From NCBI GenBank assembly GCA_027605045.1, contig JAQFWX010000053.1, positions 250,609 to 314,608 on the forward strand: a stretch of DNA of 64,000 nucleotides. Reading direction: 5' to 3'. Position 1 is the stretch's first letter; each line of letters opens with the position of its first letter. A model generated the notes under the pieces. That model worked only from the letters and a program-made list of their open reading frames with translations. It did no database searches and was not told where the DNA came from. The translations under genes were made by a program, and so were the position numbers. Source of the DNA: Phallus indusiatus (taxonomy: Eukaryota > Basidiomycota > Agaricomycetes > Phallales > Phallaceae). Below are positions 22,408 to 34,274 of this stretch, piece by piece.

Positions 22408-24342
22408 TCATTCACGAAACATGTTACAAGAGTTGTCATCTATTTCCCAATGGCCCCATATTCCTCCAAAGAGCCCCTATAATAGCAAAAGTCAGAAAAG
22501 AAGGAAACAGTATCTAATGTGTGCACCTTGTTTTCGCAAGACAATGGGACTCGGGGTATATTCTGTAGTGTAAGAGGCGTGGTCGCACACATTATATTCC
22601 ATAAATGAGAATCTTTAATACCCCAAAGACGAGCGAACACCATCTAACAAGCGGTGATGTTGAGCTCAGGGCCAATCGTCACGATGTACTTACCCGTTTA
22701 TTGGTTCCTGCCAAACGCGGATGAGAGCTAGTCTAGAATGAGAAAAACAATATGTACGAACCAACGCAATGCTGTAGTAACAATCAATAAATGACACGCG
22801 ACCATAAACACATACGACATACGTACATCTTTGGAAATAGCACCCCAGAAAGGCGTGCATTCACTGACTCCGCTTATTGACCAGTATGCAACTATAATCG
22901 GGTGCCTATTTTCATACTGTTACTAAACGTCAGTATTCACCACTTTTGGGCCAACAATACGTTATATCGATTACCACTATTTTACACGTATCTGGATGGA
23001 TCAACGTCTTTCCATTGAACACGAGCTCTGTTGTTTCGCAAGCTTCCTCCCAATATTTGTCCGGAGGATAATTAAGTAAAACGGTGGAATACCCGCCTGA
23101 TTGACGGGGAAATTCAAATGTGAAAGGAGTGCTTTTGAACGAGAAGGTAATATAACTCACCAACGCCTGATTTTTCACATCCCAAAGATTGAGGTGTGTC
23201 CCAAGATACCCCAGCTTCGTGACGACGCCGAACTCTTTCTTCTTTCATACATTCCTTATCTTGGATAATCTGTATATATCCCCAAATACCGTCTACGCCC
23301 TAAAAAGAAAATCAGAAATCAAGAGAACTATAAAAGTTATTTATATATCTACGCATACTTTGTTCTGACAGGAGATAGGGAAATGCGTCTTTCCGCCCAT
23401 ATGAAAAGGAGTTGTCATGCACACGTTTTCCCATTGTGAATCATTTTCGGTGTAATTTAAACGCGCAGAGATGACCTAGAGTTTTGCATTGTAGGTTGTA
23501 GGTTTTTTTAAGAAGAATGGTTGTTACCTTGTCGGATCCTACAAGTCACCATGAGTTGAAGTGAGACTAAACTTGATGGTATATGTTTGAAGACTAACCA
23601 GAACATTGCTATAATGTTTACACGTCAGGTTATTCGTCGATGGATAACGAAAAAAGGACAAACTTCGCTTTCAACCATTGAGAAAAATGGTCTACACCCC
23701 CCATCGTCAACGTCCCAGTGACCGATTACTTCGTGATCCTAGTTAAAAAAAAAAGGGTTGAATCAAATTTAAAATATTTCCGTACATAGACTTACGACAA
23801 GTTCACATCGTAAGGGAGACTTCATCCTCCTATCATGTATGACCATTTGGGTTCTTTCGCAAGCTTCGAGCCAATATTCGTCCGTCACATAGTTGTATAG
23901 TGTAGCTGAATGAGAACCTGTAAAACAATGAGTCGGGAAACGGGCGTTTTAACTGCAGTAAATTTACGTAAAGCATATTGTACACAGGATCCCTTCATTG
24001 GCGAGCTCCACGCTACACCTGCTTCGCGACGTTGAGAATCTCGCCCTTTTAACGCATCAGTAAACTCTATCATAGAACTTTGTCGGGCTCACTGTATGGA
24101 CCGATTGGATCATAAAAGCACGTCATAATAAAAAGCACGCAAGGAATCATAATCATAGGAAGGAAAGGTGCCAACTTAGAGGTCGCTTTGGGCTTATCGC
24201 AAACAGTGCTAGGTGGCGAGGCGACAAGCGGCGAGCGCTCATTAGGAACATCAATTCGAATAGGTATAATGTTATGGTTAGAATCGTTTCTCTCGTACTG
24301 AGAATACGGCGGCGGAGGATCTTGTAGATGAGAGGGGGGCAT
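22408..24342 (-). CDS. Cys/Trp-repeat membrane protein of a basidiomycete-specific family
   Basis: Multi-exon minus-strand gene. The N-terminus is proline-rich (MPPSHLQDPPPPYSQY) followed by one membrane segment (LAPFLPMIMIPCVLFIMTCF). After it the same module repeats: RREAGVAWSSP, SHSATLYNYVTDEYWLEACE, RCEL, VIGHWDVDDGGC; then RLNYTENDSQWENVCMTTP, SCQNK; then RRHEAGVSWDTP, GGYSTVLLNYPPDKYWEEAC; then ARLWGIKDSHLWNIMCATTP, GGIWGHWEIDDNSC. Such W..AC..TP..C..GHW..D...C modules occur in many Agaricomycete hypothetical proteins; no function is known to me. Type II membrane topology with the repeats outside is inferred. The start could be 24435 (MKLRFEGP) instead of 24342. About nine exons; several joins in the middle (23600-23500, 22900-22700) are uncertain. 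Confidence 0.7.
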
Positions 24343-24597
24343 GGTAGCGATCGGAAGGAACAGTAAGTCAGGTTCGGTCAAGCCCCTTTCATACTCCGAC
24401 TCGAGCTCCGCAGGACCCTCGAAGCGGAGCTTCACAGGGCTTGCGCTGAACCTATATACGCTAGCCTCGGAACCAGGCTATATATACGCTCGTGTTGACG
24501 TAATCACCTTTGCCATTCTCTTTGACGATCCATGACAATCGCACGTGTTTTATAGTTTATTTTATCTATTATCGCTCCTCGTTTTGTGTTACCAATT
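24343..24597. promoter_or_regulatory. Shared divergent promoter
   Basis: Only 255 nt separate the start codons of the minus-strand repeat protein and the plus-strand DUF202-like protein, so they probably share a bidirectional promoter. A TATATATA stretch lies near 24478-24485. Confidence 0.5.
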
Positions 24598-25202
24598 ATG
24601 TTAAATCAACACCTGTCTCCTCAGCGAGGGTCAGTTGAGACATGTCGAGAGCATTTCTATCATGGCCACCGAGCGGAATCGTTCTATATCTCTCGCGACA
24701 ATGACGCAGAACTAGTTGAAATACGGGCACGTCAACGAACATTTGATGGAGCGGCCTATCGTACTGCAATGGGAAATCTATCCTATGCAATTGTGATTTT
24801 AAAGTTATTTGATGCTAGGTTTTATAGGAGTGAGTTTCAACCTTACACTTCATATCCGTCCGGCCCCCGCTTATCTTTGTTCTTTTTTTTTTCGTGCATC
24901 GCATTCACGCAGTCGGCGTTTTGTATACCGTTTTAAGTGTTGTCCTCTTCATACTAGCCTATTCCCGGAGTCAACGCTCCAAACATGATTTCGCCGACAT
25001 CCATCGGCCTACCCCTGTTGTTGCCGTTACGACTACGGCGGCAAATGTTGATCAAGACAAACAAAGACCTCTGATGCGGCGATCGAGTTCAAAGAAGATT
25101 TTCGGACGCGCCTTCAAAACGGCCGGTTGGAGCGTCATCGTGGTTTCGTCGGTGGTTTTCGCCGTTGAAATCGCTTTGTTTGTTCTCATCCTAGATCTTT
25201 GA
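24598..25202 (+). CDS. DUF202-like small membrane protein
   Basis: Two exons, 24598-24829 and 24913-25202 (83-nt GTGAGT..CAG intron; the split codon gives FYR-IGVLYTVL); 173 residues. It has a cytosolic N-terminus with the family's ELVEIRARQRTFDGAAYRTA stretch, a first membrane segment (GNLSYAIVILKLF), a second (VLYTVLSVVLFILAYS), a basic linker (RRSSSKKIFGRAFK) and a third (WSVIVVSSVVFAVEIALFVL). The R.(R)TF..A.R pattern followed by three helices is that of DUF202/VTC-associated membrane proteins, but the match is weak (the usual ERTFLAWLRT core is changed). Function is unknown. Confidence 0.65.
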
Positions 25203-25792
25203 TGTCATGTCTGGGTCTCTGTTTTTCCTTCCGGTTTCGTTGCATCATCTCAGCATGATTGATCAGAAACATCGTAGTGATCATACTCTCTATATTTCTC
25301 AATGTAATGTATACATTTCCAATCAAATTCATTATCATTTTCATATTTGAGATTTCAAGTTGTATTCTCTCGAACATAAGAAGGAACAAAGCCGTTCTGT
25401 TTTATTATTGCTTACATTCTCGTCGCAAAAATCAAATTTAACTGTTTGAACACTACTCTCCTCGCTTTATAAAGATATTGAGGAACATGATATATAACGC
25501 TCACGGAAGTTACATGAATTTGCTGTCGAGAGATGATGACAATCACCTAGCTGGGAGTGTACTAAGAAAAGTCAACAAATCTGACAAAATAAATAGCGGA
25601 GATATGAGCCAATTCTTACACGTGTATGTGTAGTGCTCTTGCATTCCGCTCTGCCGTTTTGCTGCCATTTGACTGGATGGATTAGATTTCAAAGTCCGTT
25701 GAAAAAAGCACGTGTCTTCGTATCGGGTGCACTGCTGCCGAATTCGCCGATCAAACCACCTACTAATTGCCTTTGTTATTCCCTCCATCCCA
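25203..25792. other. Intergenic region
   Basis: AT-rich, no gene or repeat seen. Confidence 0.4.
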
Positions 25793-27019
25793 ATGTCTAA
25801 TAACCGGACTCAACAATTTGTTTCAATAACATATCCTAGAGAACATGTAGCGTTAGTCACCCTTAACCGGTAAGCCTTCCTCGGGTTTCATGTTTAGATT
25901 TGCTTTTTTAACTATATTTATCATTGCAGCCCACCGGTCAACGCATTTCACCAGCCGTAAGCTATTCTGGTACATTCTCACGTTCGACTGCTTACTCTGT
26001 GAAACAAAGATTTTGGGAAGAATTAGGTCTAAGGTTCAATGAGCTGGGAAAAGATGGTAGTGTCAGGGCTATCGTCCTAGCTTCAGCATTGTCCAAATAT
26101 TTTTCTGCCGGCTTGGATCGTATGTTTTCGGTTATTCTCCGTTTTATAATCGTATACCTCATAATAGCCACGTCATCATAAAGTGCAGTCAGCAGGTTCA
26201 TCCTTAACAATGACCACCGACTTGGATCCGGCACGTAAGGCGAGAGAACATAGGGAGTTAATCTTGGTAGATGCACTTAATTTCCGAAATTCCATATATT
26301 TAATGATCTATATTTCAGCGCTTTCAGTCCTGTATCTCCCAAATTGAGCACGTTCCGCAACCTGTTATCGCAGCTGTGAACGGTTACGCTTTAGGCTTGG
26401 CGATTGACATTCTAGCTGCGTGCGACATTCGATATGCTACACCCTCTACCATATTTTCAGTCAAGGTAAGGGGATTTTGTATTCCTGTTTTGCGGTCAGA
26501 TATGATTGTGATTTGTAGGAAGTAGACGCAGGACTGGCCTCTGACGTTGGAACGCTAGCGCGTCTTCCAAAGATCACAGGTAACGAAAGCATCCTTCGGG
26601 AGTTAGCTTATACAGCACGCAACTTTGGCGCGGAAGAAGCTTTACAGTTCGGTTTTGTTGGGAAAATCATTCAAGGCGGAACGGAGGAAGTCGTTAGTGC
26701 CGCTATTGAAACCGCAAGCATCATCGCTTCCAAGTCGCCTGTTGCGGTAGTTGGCACGAAACACCTGTTAATTCATTCAAGGGATCATAGGTACGCGATC
26801 TGGCTTACTCTTTGGTCAATATTTCAACGTTTGAAAGCGTCCCGGAAAATTTGGATTATACCGCCACTTGGAATTCCGTCCATCTGCAAACAAAGGTTCG
26901 CCTATTGACTTCCCTAGTGAAATAATCTCGATAATCTTTTCATATAGGACGTTGAAGATTCGATTAAAGGTTTTACGCAACAGAACCCCCCGAAATTTCG
27001 TGATCTTCCTAAGCTTTAG
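25793..27019 (+). CDS. Peroxisomal enoyl-CoA hydratase/dienoyl-CoA isomerase (ECH1-like)
   Basis: Eight exons (25793-25869, 25930-25956, 26010-26119, 26184-26266, 26319-26465, 26519-26790, 26838-26895, 26948-27019), 281 residues. Crotonase fold: LVTLNRPPVNAFH, oxyanion-hole ALSKYFSAGLD, PVIAAVNGYALGLAIDILAACDIRYAT. The block EVDAGLASDVGTLARLPKITG carries the acidic residues typical of delta-3,5-delta-2,4-dienoyl-CoA isomerases rather than plain hydratases. The protein ends PKL, a weaker form of the PTS1 peroxisomal signal, fitting beta-oxidation of unsaturated fatty acids with odd-position double bonds. In the glycine-rich oxyanion segment GYALGLAIDI the usual GG is replaced by LG. All joins keep frame. 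Confidence 0.88.
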
Positions 27020-27806
27020 AGCCGCGGCAGGGAAGCGTTCAATTGGGACTACATATGCGGCGAATCTCAGAATTTAATTTATTTTAACATCGATTATTCA
27101 TGTTTGTTTTGAGCAGCTACAACAATTATTTTTCAGTCAGTGCGCGAAAACTCAGACAACCTCACCCAGTCCAACAGAAACACGTTTCAGATTGCATCAG
27201 AGAAAACCATCCGGTCAACTAAAAGCAGGAATTTGGATATAAAACTAATAGTCTTGTAAGTTTTTTCTGGATCGTTTTCTGGACCATTGCTCTATAATGG
27301 ATCCTCTTGCGTCGGGGCTATCTAACCTACAGACTATTATTATTATAAGACGCGGTCAGTCTGAGGATGCACGAGTGCCCATTATGATATTTCTCTGGCT
27401 TCGGGAGTTGAGGAGGTTATGTTACAAATTGACGAAGCCCTACGAGATGATTTGTTTTCTAATTCCAAGGATACCATTATCACACCTTAATTCGCAATGC
27501 GTACAGACTAATGTATACTGCGGCACTGGTGATATCGATGAACATATTTATACTCTTTGAAACTGATCGTGTTTATGTATACAATTATGAATAGTGCGTG
27601 GCTCGACGAAAAAGATCATTCTCTTTGTCTTAAACTTGAAAAATAGAAGTTACAAATGAAAACTTTGATAATCGCCTTTCCCTTTCGGATACCACTTCAG
27701 GTGAAACCATAGGCTTAAATTCATCTCAGCGTCTTCCGCTCTTCTTAGTCCTTTTAAGTTTTATTCGGTCAGACTTGATATAACGACGAACTTCGTGATT
27801 TATCGC
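27020..27806. other. Intergenic region
   Basis: No supported gene on either strand. Confidence 0.4.
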
Positions 27807-28604
27807 TTACTTTGTATTTCTCTTTTTAAATTCTGAGCGCAAATTGCGAATAATATTTGGAGCTTTACTACTCTTCTTGAAAATAGACGACTGGACGACG
27901 ATCAAGGTAGGGTCTATTTTGATCTGGTGGGAATCGAGCAACTTCTCCTCGGATTTGGCGTGAATGGTTAGATGTCGTTTGAGATTTCCGTTCCTCGTGT
28001 CGGTCAGAATCCTTCCGCATAATCTTTGCGTCAGACGACAGACATATAGGCAGCGTGCCCTTTGTTTCTCAACATCATTCTCCATGTAGTGCTGGATCTC
28101 GTAAAGATCCCTAAGAATGTTTTGGTTCTCCGGACTTAGTAAAGCTTGTCTGAGGGAAGTGAAAGCCTAAAAAAAGGGTTTTACATTTATACCACCTTAT
28201 AATCAAAACTGAAATATCTTACCTCTTGCGTCGCATTGTCATGGCGTGAAGTTTCGACGCCGTCACTTGTGGCTTGAGCGGCGGTCACGGCAGCCCTGCC
28301 GCGAGTCTCGCTTTCTTCATTCGACTTTCTGACCTTCTCCTCTCTGTGGTATCGCTTCAAAAGAAACCTATATATATCATTTCGTTCCTTGTTCGTATGC
28401 TTATAAGTGATTCGAGTCTTCAGAAAAGAAAATAAGCATTCGGGGTGTCTTCAAGCGCAGGGGATTGATCACATTACCATGATGAATGAACTTCTTTAGG
28501 CAAAAGTAATAATGTGTACCGGGATGCTGATATGAGGCAAGTGAGTACTGATGTGCCTGTTTATATAGGTGACGGAGCATCTGGGAATCCACATTGTTCT
28601 TCAA
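27807..28604 (-). CDS. Zinc-finger-like hypothetical protein
   Basis: At least three exons on minus. The 5'-most visible exon reads PCPLPLDVLKNNVDSQMLRH and ends HYYFCLKKFIHHG. A GTAATG intron follows (about 28497-28437). Exon 2 starts TRITYKHTNKERND and has a charged Ala-rich helix (RGRAAVTAAQATSDG). After a second intron exon 3 runs AFTSLRQALLSPENQNIL to the stop at 27807 and contains CLYVC..RLCGRI..GNLKRHLTIH, a C..C..H..H arrangement like a divergent C2H2 finger. The first exon also has a C.C..H....H pattern. The true start lies upstream of about 28640 and was not found, so the 5' end is open. Possible DNA-binding protein by analogy only. Confidence 0.55.
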
Positions 28605-29811
28605 AACGTCCAGTGGTAGCGGACACGGCTATGCCAGTGCGTTTTTCAAGAGAGGGCATCTTAACTAGTACTGGGACTGTTGCGGGACAAGCGACAATTT
28701 TTTTTAATTTTTAATTTTATTTTTTCCCTTTACATAATGAAGATTACAAAGACTATGGTGTTTGTATATGATTCAGCACATGGAACATATCTGACCGGGA
28801 GGAGAAATGCACTAATGACCGTTGACTCATATCTCAAGCAGGTGCCAATTACATACAAGTTGTTCCTTGTTTTGTATTTATTACCATAAGAATCCTTTTT
28901 ATACCGATGAATTTGAAGCGTCAAGATGGAGAAGTTTGACGAGTTATTGCCAAAAGTAGGAATAACAGTCGCGGAATCTAATTAGTTACAGTTTGTGAAT
29001 ATTATGTAATTAACCGCTAGAAAATCAAGTGTTTGAAACTACTAGGGAATCTGCTCCCAGAAATGATTTTACTACATAAATAGCACATATATGCTAGCTG
29101 TGCGATGATATATTTTAATGCTTACATCACCCCGTTCTTACAAGTCTACTAGCTAACATTTTCAAACTGTATAGGCTCCAGCGTCTTTACCGTGTGACGG
29201 TATTTACCGGTGTACGGCGCCTATGTATGCTAGTGTATTACGTGTGCGCGTAGCATGCTGGACTACCAACGTTAAGTCGTTAACGCGTTAACTCCAAGTC
29301 CATATAGCATATAAGTCCGCTACGTATCTAGCGGAATCATTACATGTCAGGACAAAAGGGTTTTCCATAATAGATTAATTATTTATGTTTCTGAACTTAG
29401 TATTACACGGTCACCCCACCATGTTCAGACTATTGCTATGATGTCACTGGTGTTCTTAATCTTGTATCTCGCTGGGAACGAATGTGTTTGAAGCGATCAA
29501 ACTCTAATTCACTCAACTACTATATACATTTTCAAACAAAATTTTTGTCTTGATAAAAGTATAAATCTAACTTCTATAGCCGCCTCCAAGTTCCAATTAT
29601 CCCTTCAGATCATGGACTATTCAATCGTAACTCTCCATCCTGCTTTTTAAAGGAAGCCTGGGGTTTGTTCAATCTCTTAGTTCTTTATGGAAATTTTCTT
29701 GCTATGTAATTGAAAATTGCCCCATCACCATTTCTTACGTTCGACAAGATCATGCCTTATTTTTGTTTCAGATAGGTTTTTGCAAGTTTCGATTTCATCC
29801 TATTGTATAAT
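28605..29811. other. Intergenic region, AT-rich
   Basis: May hold the first exon of the minus-strand zinc-finger-like gene near its left end. Nothing else is supported. Confidence 0.35.
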
Positions 29812-30300
29812 TCATGACGTTTTGATCATTTCTTGAATTTTTAAGGTGTCGTTCAACATTGAGATTAGTACACCTACGTGCCTTTTACAGAAACGTTGTA
29901 GTGGCGTCCGACAGCCTGAGAGACGGCACATTGCGGATAGACAACATGCGCTCCGCTTGCTAGCATTTTTTTTCGTTGCGGCGCTGTATCCCAATAAGCA
30001 AGTGTCTTGAATATCATCTTCATTTTCAAGGCTAGGGAAAGTTCCGAAAATCAAAGCTTGAAAATGCGTCGTAACAAAATATCACTTCAAATTGTGCGTG
30101 GCCTGAGCGGCGGCAGCCCGCTGAGTCTCGCTTCTTTTGATTCTCTCTAATACTCTTCCATAAGAGACAGACATATCAGCACTTTTTTCTTCATCGGTAT
30201 GGGTATGAGGGATTCGATGAGAATTGAAAAAAAAAACTAAGCACCACTCAGTCAAAGCCTTTTACACCCATAGTGAAGAAAAAATTGCCATGTGTCTCTT
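29812..30300 (-). pseudogene. Decayed paralogue of the 27.8-28.6 kb zinc-finger-like gene
   Basis: Translated pieces follow the neighbour gene in order: YFMQKRHMAIFSS (compare YFCLKKFIHHG), then SHRIPHTHTDEEKSAD and RSETQRAAAAQATHN (compare TRITYKHTNKERND and SETRGRAAVTAAQATSD), then RSACCLSAMCRLSGCR with a weak KRHVGVLISML (compare RARCLYVCRLTQRLCGR, KRHLTIHA). Conservation is poor, the His ligands are lost and no clean splice path joins the parts, so I call it a relic. Confidence 0.5.
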
Positions 30301-30396
30301 CTGCATAAAATAACCTTTCGAGGAGAGAATCAAAAGAAACAAGACTCAGTCGGGCTACCGCCGCTCAGGCTACGCACGAGTGGTATTTTGTTACAG
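30070..30396. repeat. Inverted repeat of about 75 bp per arm
   Basis: 30070-30147 and 30323-30396 are near-identical reverse complements. They share GAGAATCAAAAGAA, AGACTCAG, CCGCCGCTCAGGC, ACGCAC and TATTTTGTTAC in order. The left arm is the Ala-rich linker exon of the zinc-finger relic; the right arm is the same segment flipped. Confidence 0.75.
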
Positions 30397-30547
30397 CATG
30401 TCGGGGTTCACAAAGTTTCCGAAACTTTACTTAGCCCTGAAAACACTGGTGGTTTGGATTCGATAAGAAACCATATATTCATTATTTCATCCTTCGTTCC
30501 AGTTTTTAGTAAGATATAGACGAACAAGGAATTAATCTAATCTTACT

Positions 30548-31219
30548 TTACTCTAACACGCCAGGCCAATACAACGCTATCAGTATCGGTATCATTGAGG
30601 CAATTATGATAATGAGCGCTCCACTGGGTCCTTGAAACATTCTGGTCTTGGCTACAAATTCCCGGTATCAGTTGAGTCAGTTCTTACAAAAGAAGGTATA
30701 AACTGTACTTTCTGGTAACCGGCTGGTTGGTGGAAGGAGACGTTGAGGAACCTGGTGAGGGTCACTGGTAGTACTTGCGCAATTGTCAAAGCAGAAACGG
30801 TAGAAAAACAATCAAACTCACTACTCTTCTTTATCTACTAATACTGGATAAACTTCAACTCTGGCGTTATCCACGTTGTTTCGCGAGTCAGCATGAGGCC
30901 TAGACATTACTAGCGACGGCCCAAAGCTGTCCAGCCTCTTATTCAAAGAATCCAAGCTTTCTTGTACTTTAGTCAACCGAGTATCCAAATCATCCGTGAA
31001 CCTCCTTTGAACTTGAAGATTTTCCTTCACTTCTGCCCGCAAATTCTCCAAAATCTGGATAACGCCATTAGTGTCCAAGTTCGAGATGCGTGGTAGTTCT
31101 TCCGACAAAATAGCAAACGCGTCTGAAATCTTCTTGTGATCCGGTAGAAGTGCTTCTGCTATTGTATGCCCAGAGCGCTGAGAATCTGTCGTTGACATGG
31201 AATTGTCGTAAGTTTTCAC
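30548..31219 (-). CDS. Coiled-coil protein with C-terminal membrane anchor
   Basis: Three exons (31219-30822, 30773-30709, 30651-30548), 188 residues. The donor GTGAGT at 30821 removes an apparent stop directly after VLVDKEE. Exon 1 has RSGHTIAEALLPDHKKIS followed by a long coiled coil (EELPRISNLD to SLNKRLDSFG, heptads around LRAEVKENLQVQRRFTDDLD). The last exon encodes MFQGPSGALIIIIASM and IPILIALYWPG, one hydrophobic helix at the very end, so it may be tail-anchored. The HTIAEALLP start and the ADSRNN.AR block recall a widespread Agaricomycete hypothetical family. Function unknown; the anchor exon rests on my splice reading. Confidence 0.6.
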
Positions 31220-31415
31220 CTAGGCATGACGAGAGGGGCTGGTGGGAAAGACGTGCGCGCTAATCACAACACGAACCTGAACAGTTGAACAAATTACTAC
31301 TACCTTGAGAACAAATTCAACCAGTTATAATTTACGTATAAGTACAGCTCGTATATATGTACGAAATTACATTTCTTAAGAATAATAAAAAAAGGAAAAT
31401 GGTTTCTGAGCTTTG

Positions 31416-34274
31416 CTAATAGGACACCCGTGCAGCCAAACCATCCGTTTCTCTCTCGTAGTTGCGATGCATAGCGACAGCCAACCCGAATTTACCTGTG
31501 AAAGTTGCGTCTCCTTTCACCAACCTAAATGCTTCTTTGGTCAAAGAGAGTTTTCGGGTAGAAACTACCCCATAGCTATCAATAACTTCTTCTCCGGACC
31601 CTTCGACAGGATACTGGATACCAGGCAATTGCACGGCGTCTCTCAAAAGAGCTATAGCTAAATAACGAGATGAAAGAGTACTTCAATACCTGTTTAACAC
31701 ATCCATTAGAAAATAAATTACCTTCACTGCCCATAGCACCGATAGGCTTCAAATGTCCAAAAGCTTCCCTGATCCAATGGACAACTCTTCCCGTTTTAGC
31801 CAAAGTCGCAATATGAGCCTGTCCCGAAGGAATAATAATAGCATCAAACATAGTGGACCGCATGGACTCGAACGAATGGTCCGCGGACGTTCCAGAACTG
31901 GACCCGGCAGTTTCACCAGCACCGTACACAGGTCCTCGACGCGGACCAATTATCCAGGTCGTAGCCATCCCGACTTTCAGTGCCCCACGTATTTCAGTAA
32001 CTTCGGTAGAATTGAATCCATCTGCTACGAGAATTGCGATTCTACGTCCTTTGATGCTTGGCGTTTCGGGGATATATTCCATCTGAGAAAGCCCCTTGGC
32101 GATCTTGCCGTGGTTCGGTCTAGTGACATTCTTGCGGGGCTCTGGACCGCCGACGTTGAGAGCCACTTGGCGGGCTAGTTCAAAGTCAATATCTCGAAGG
32201 CGTTCGCTCATTCCGTTATAGACTACCGGGTCGTCGCAGTGAGAAAGCTCGAAAGAAAATGCTTGGATCATATGGGATTTCTCGTGTGGGCTCATTGAAT
32301 TATAGAACAATTGGGCCTGATTGAAATGTTCTTGGAATTTGGGTCCACGAGTTCGCTCTTTGATCCCATTTATGTTGTCGCGATGGCTAAAAGTACATAA
32401 TCAATCAAATCAAGAAACAAATCAAATCCCCACTTACGACGCATAACCACCCATTTCTTTTGGTACAGGACCGACCTCTGAGAACCTGTTCGGATAGTAG
32501 TTGACTTTAGAATTCGTGATTTTATGCCTCATCCTTCCGTCTCTATTGAAGTTGAATACGGGACAGACGGGTCTGTTGATAGGCAGTTCCTCCCAATTAA
32601 TGCCGAGACGCGAAATTTGCGTATCGAAATATGAAAAATTTCTCGTTTGAAGGAGAGGGTCATCGGAGAAGCCGATTCCTGGGACAACATGGCTCGTGCA
32701 AAATGCAACCTGATTATAAGGTCTCCTTTCAGTACGGGTGGGTGTTTTATAGACAAAAGCGTCTACGTGCCTGTTCCGTCTCTGGGAAAAATTCGTCTAC
32801 AGTTCGGTTTAGCACCATCCTTCCGACTTTCTTAAGTGGAACAAGATCTTCTGGCCATATCTTTGTAGCATCGAGAATACTAAGGTTTGTTTATGATTAG
32901 AATCAAAAATTTGTTTGAACACGATATACCGTTAAAGGGAAACGTACTCGAAATCGAATTTGTGCTGGTCAGCCTCTTCGATGATTTGAACTGCAAAAGT
33001 GTATTCAGGGAATGCACCGTTATTGATAGCCTCTTCGAGATCTTTTCGGTGAAAATCTGAGGGAAAAAGGCATTTAGCAAAGCGATTCATTGAATTATCT
33101 GTGAAGAAAACATCAACCTGGATCTTGACCGGCTATCTTCAGGGCCTCGTCCCACACCAAACTATGAACACCCAGTTCAGGCAACCAGTGGAACTTCACG
33201 AAAACGCGTTTTGAATTGGAATTCATCAAAGTAAACGTGTTCACGCCGAAACCTTGCATTGTTCGGTAGCTCCTAGGGATGGCGCGGTCGGACATAATCC
33301 AGCAGAGCATGTGCGTCGTTTCCGGTTGCAAGTGAGCAAAGTCCCAGAAATTATTGTGCTGTCATTAGTGATTTTTTATTTAGATTATCCCCTTTGTTAG
33401 GAAAGTCGTTTACATACGGCAGTTTGACCTTGGGGAACCTATCAAATGTTTAAAGTTTGAGATGCAAGATTACGATATGTATATCAAACTAAAATAATTT
33501 ATACCTCGTTCTTCGGCTCGGGTTTTACTGCGTGAATAATATCGGGGAATTTAATTCCGTCCTGGATGAAAAAGACGGGAATGTTGTTGCTAAAAGGGTA
33601 TGAGCTATGTTAATACGACAAAGATCAAGTTGAGAAATGTTTCAAGGAAACATACCCGACGAGATCCCAATTTCCCTCTTCAGTATAAAACTTCGTGGAG
33701 AATCCTCTAACGTCACGAACTATTTAGATTCGCGATATTACATAAAATTTGCTAAACATAAAACAAAAAGGCGCACCAGTATCAGCACTACCACGACTAC
33801 CCTGTACAGTAGAGAACCGCACAAAAGTAGGCGTTTTCCTGCTCGGATCGGTAAGGACTTTAGCCAACGTGTATTTTTCCATGCTATTATCGAAGACCTC
33901 AAAATAGCCATGGGCACCGGTTCCTCGAGCGTGGACGACACGCTCGGGGATACGTTCGTGGTCAAAACGGTGGATCTTTTCTCTGCCAATGGGATCTTCA
34001 AGTAACGCAGGTCCGTAGGTTTTTTCATTAACCACGTGCAACCTTTCGATGTGATTGATGAGAGCGGAAGTGTTTGAGTTCTTGATCAAGATAAAACGCA
34101 AAAAAGGAACTGAATTTGTACGTACCAGTTGTCCGGATCATGGATCTTGATACCATAATCGGTGGTCATTTTCTCTCCTTTAGGAGCAGCAGTAATCTCC
34201 CGAGCAAGATCCTTAATCTTCTTCGTCTCTGTAATATTCATAGCAGCAGCTTTGAGGGTGTTGAAGGTGGTCAT
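31416..34274 (-). CDS. Large-subunit catalase
   Basis: Minus strand, about nine exons, roughly 720-740 residues, the size of clade 2 (large) catalases. Start [19 protein letters not shown]; then [20 protein letters not shown] across the first intron; [15 protein letters not shown] with the catalytic His; [33 protein letters not shown] with the catalytic Asn; FVKFHW; and [12 protein letters not shown], whose Tyr is the heme ligand. The C-terminal part ([38 protein letters not shown]) is the flavodoxin/DJ-1-like domain that only large catalases have. It breaks hydrogen peroxide into water and oxygen. No signal peptide is visible, so it is probably intracellular. Whether it is functionally tied to the peroxide-using UPO genes 12 kb away is unknown. 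Confidence 0.92.

Noticed and set aside
31753..32178. 141-codon plus-strand frame inside the catalase gene
   Set aside because: Antisense to the conserved C-terminal catalase domain.
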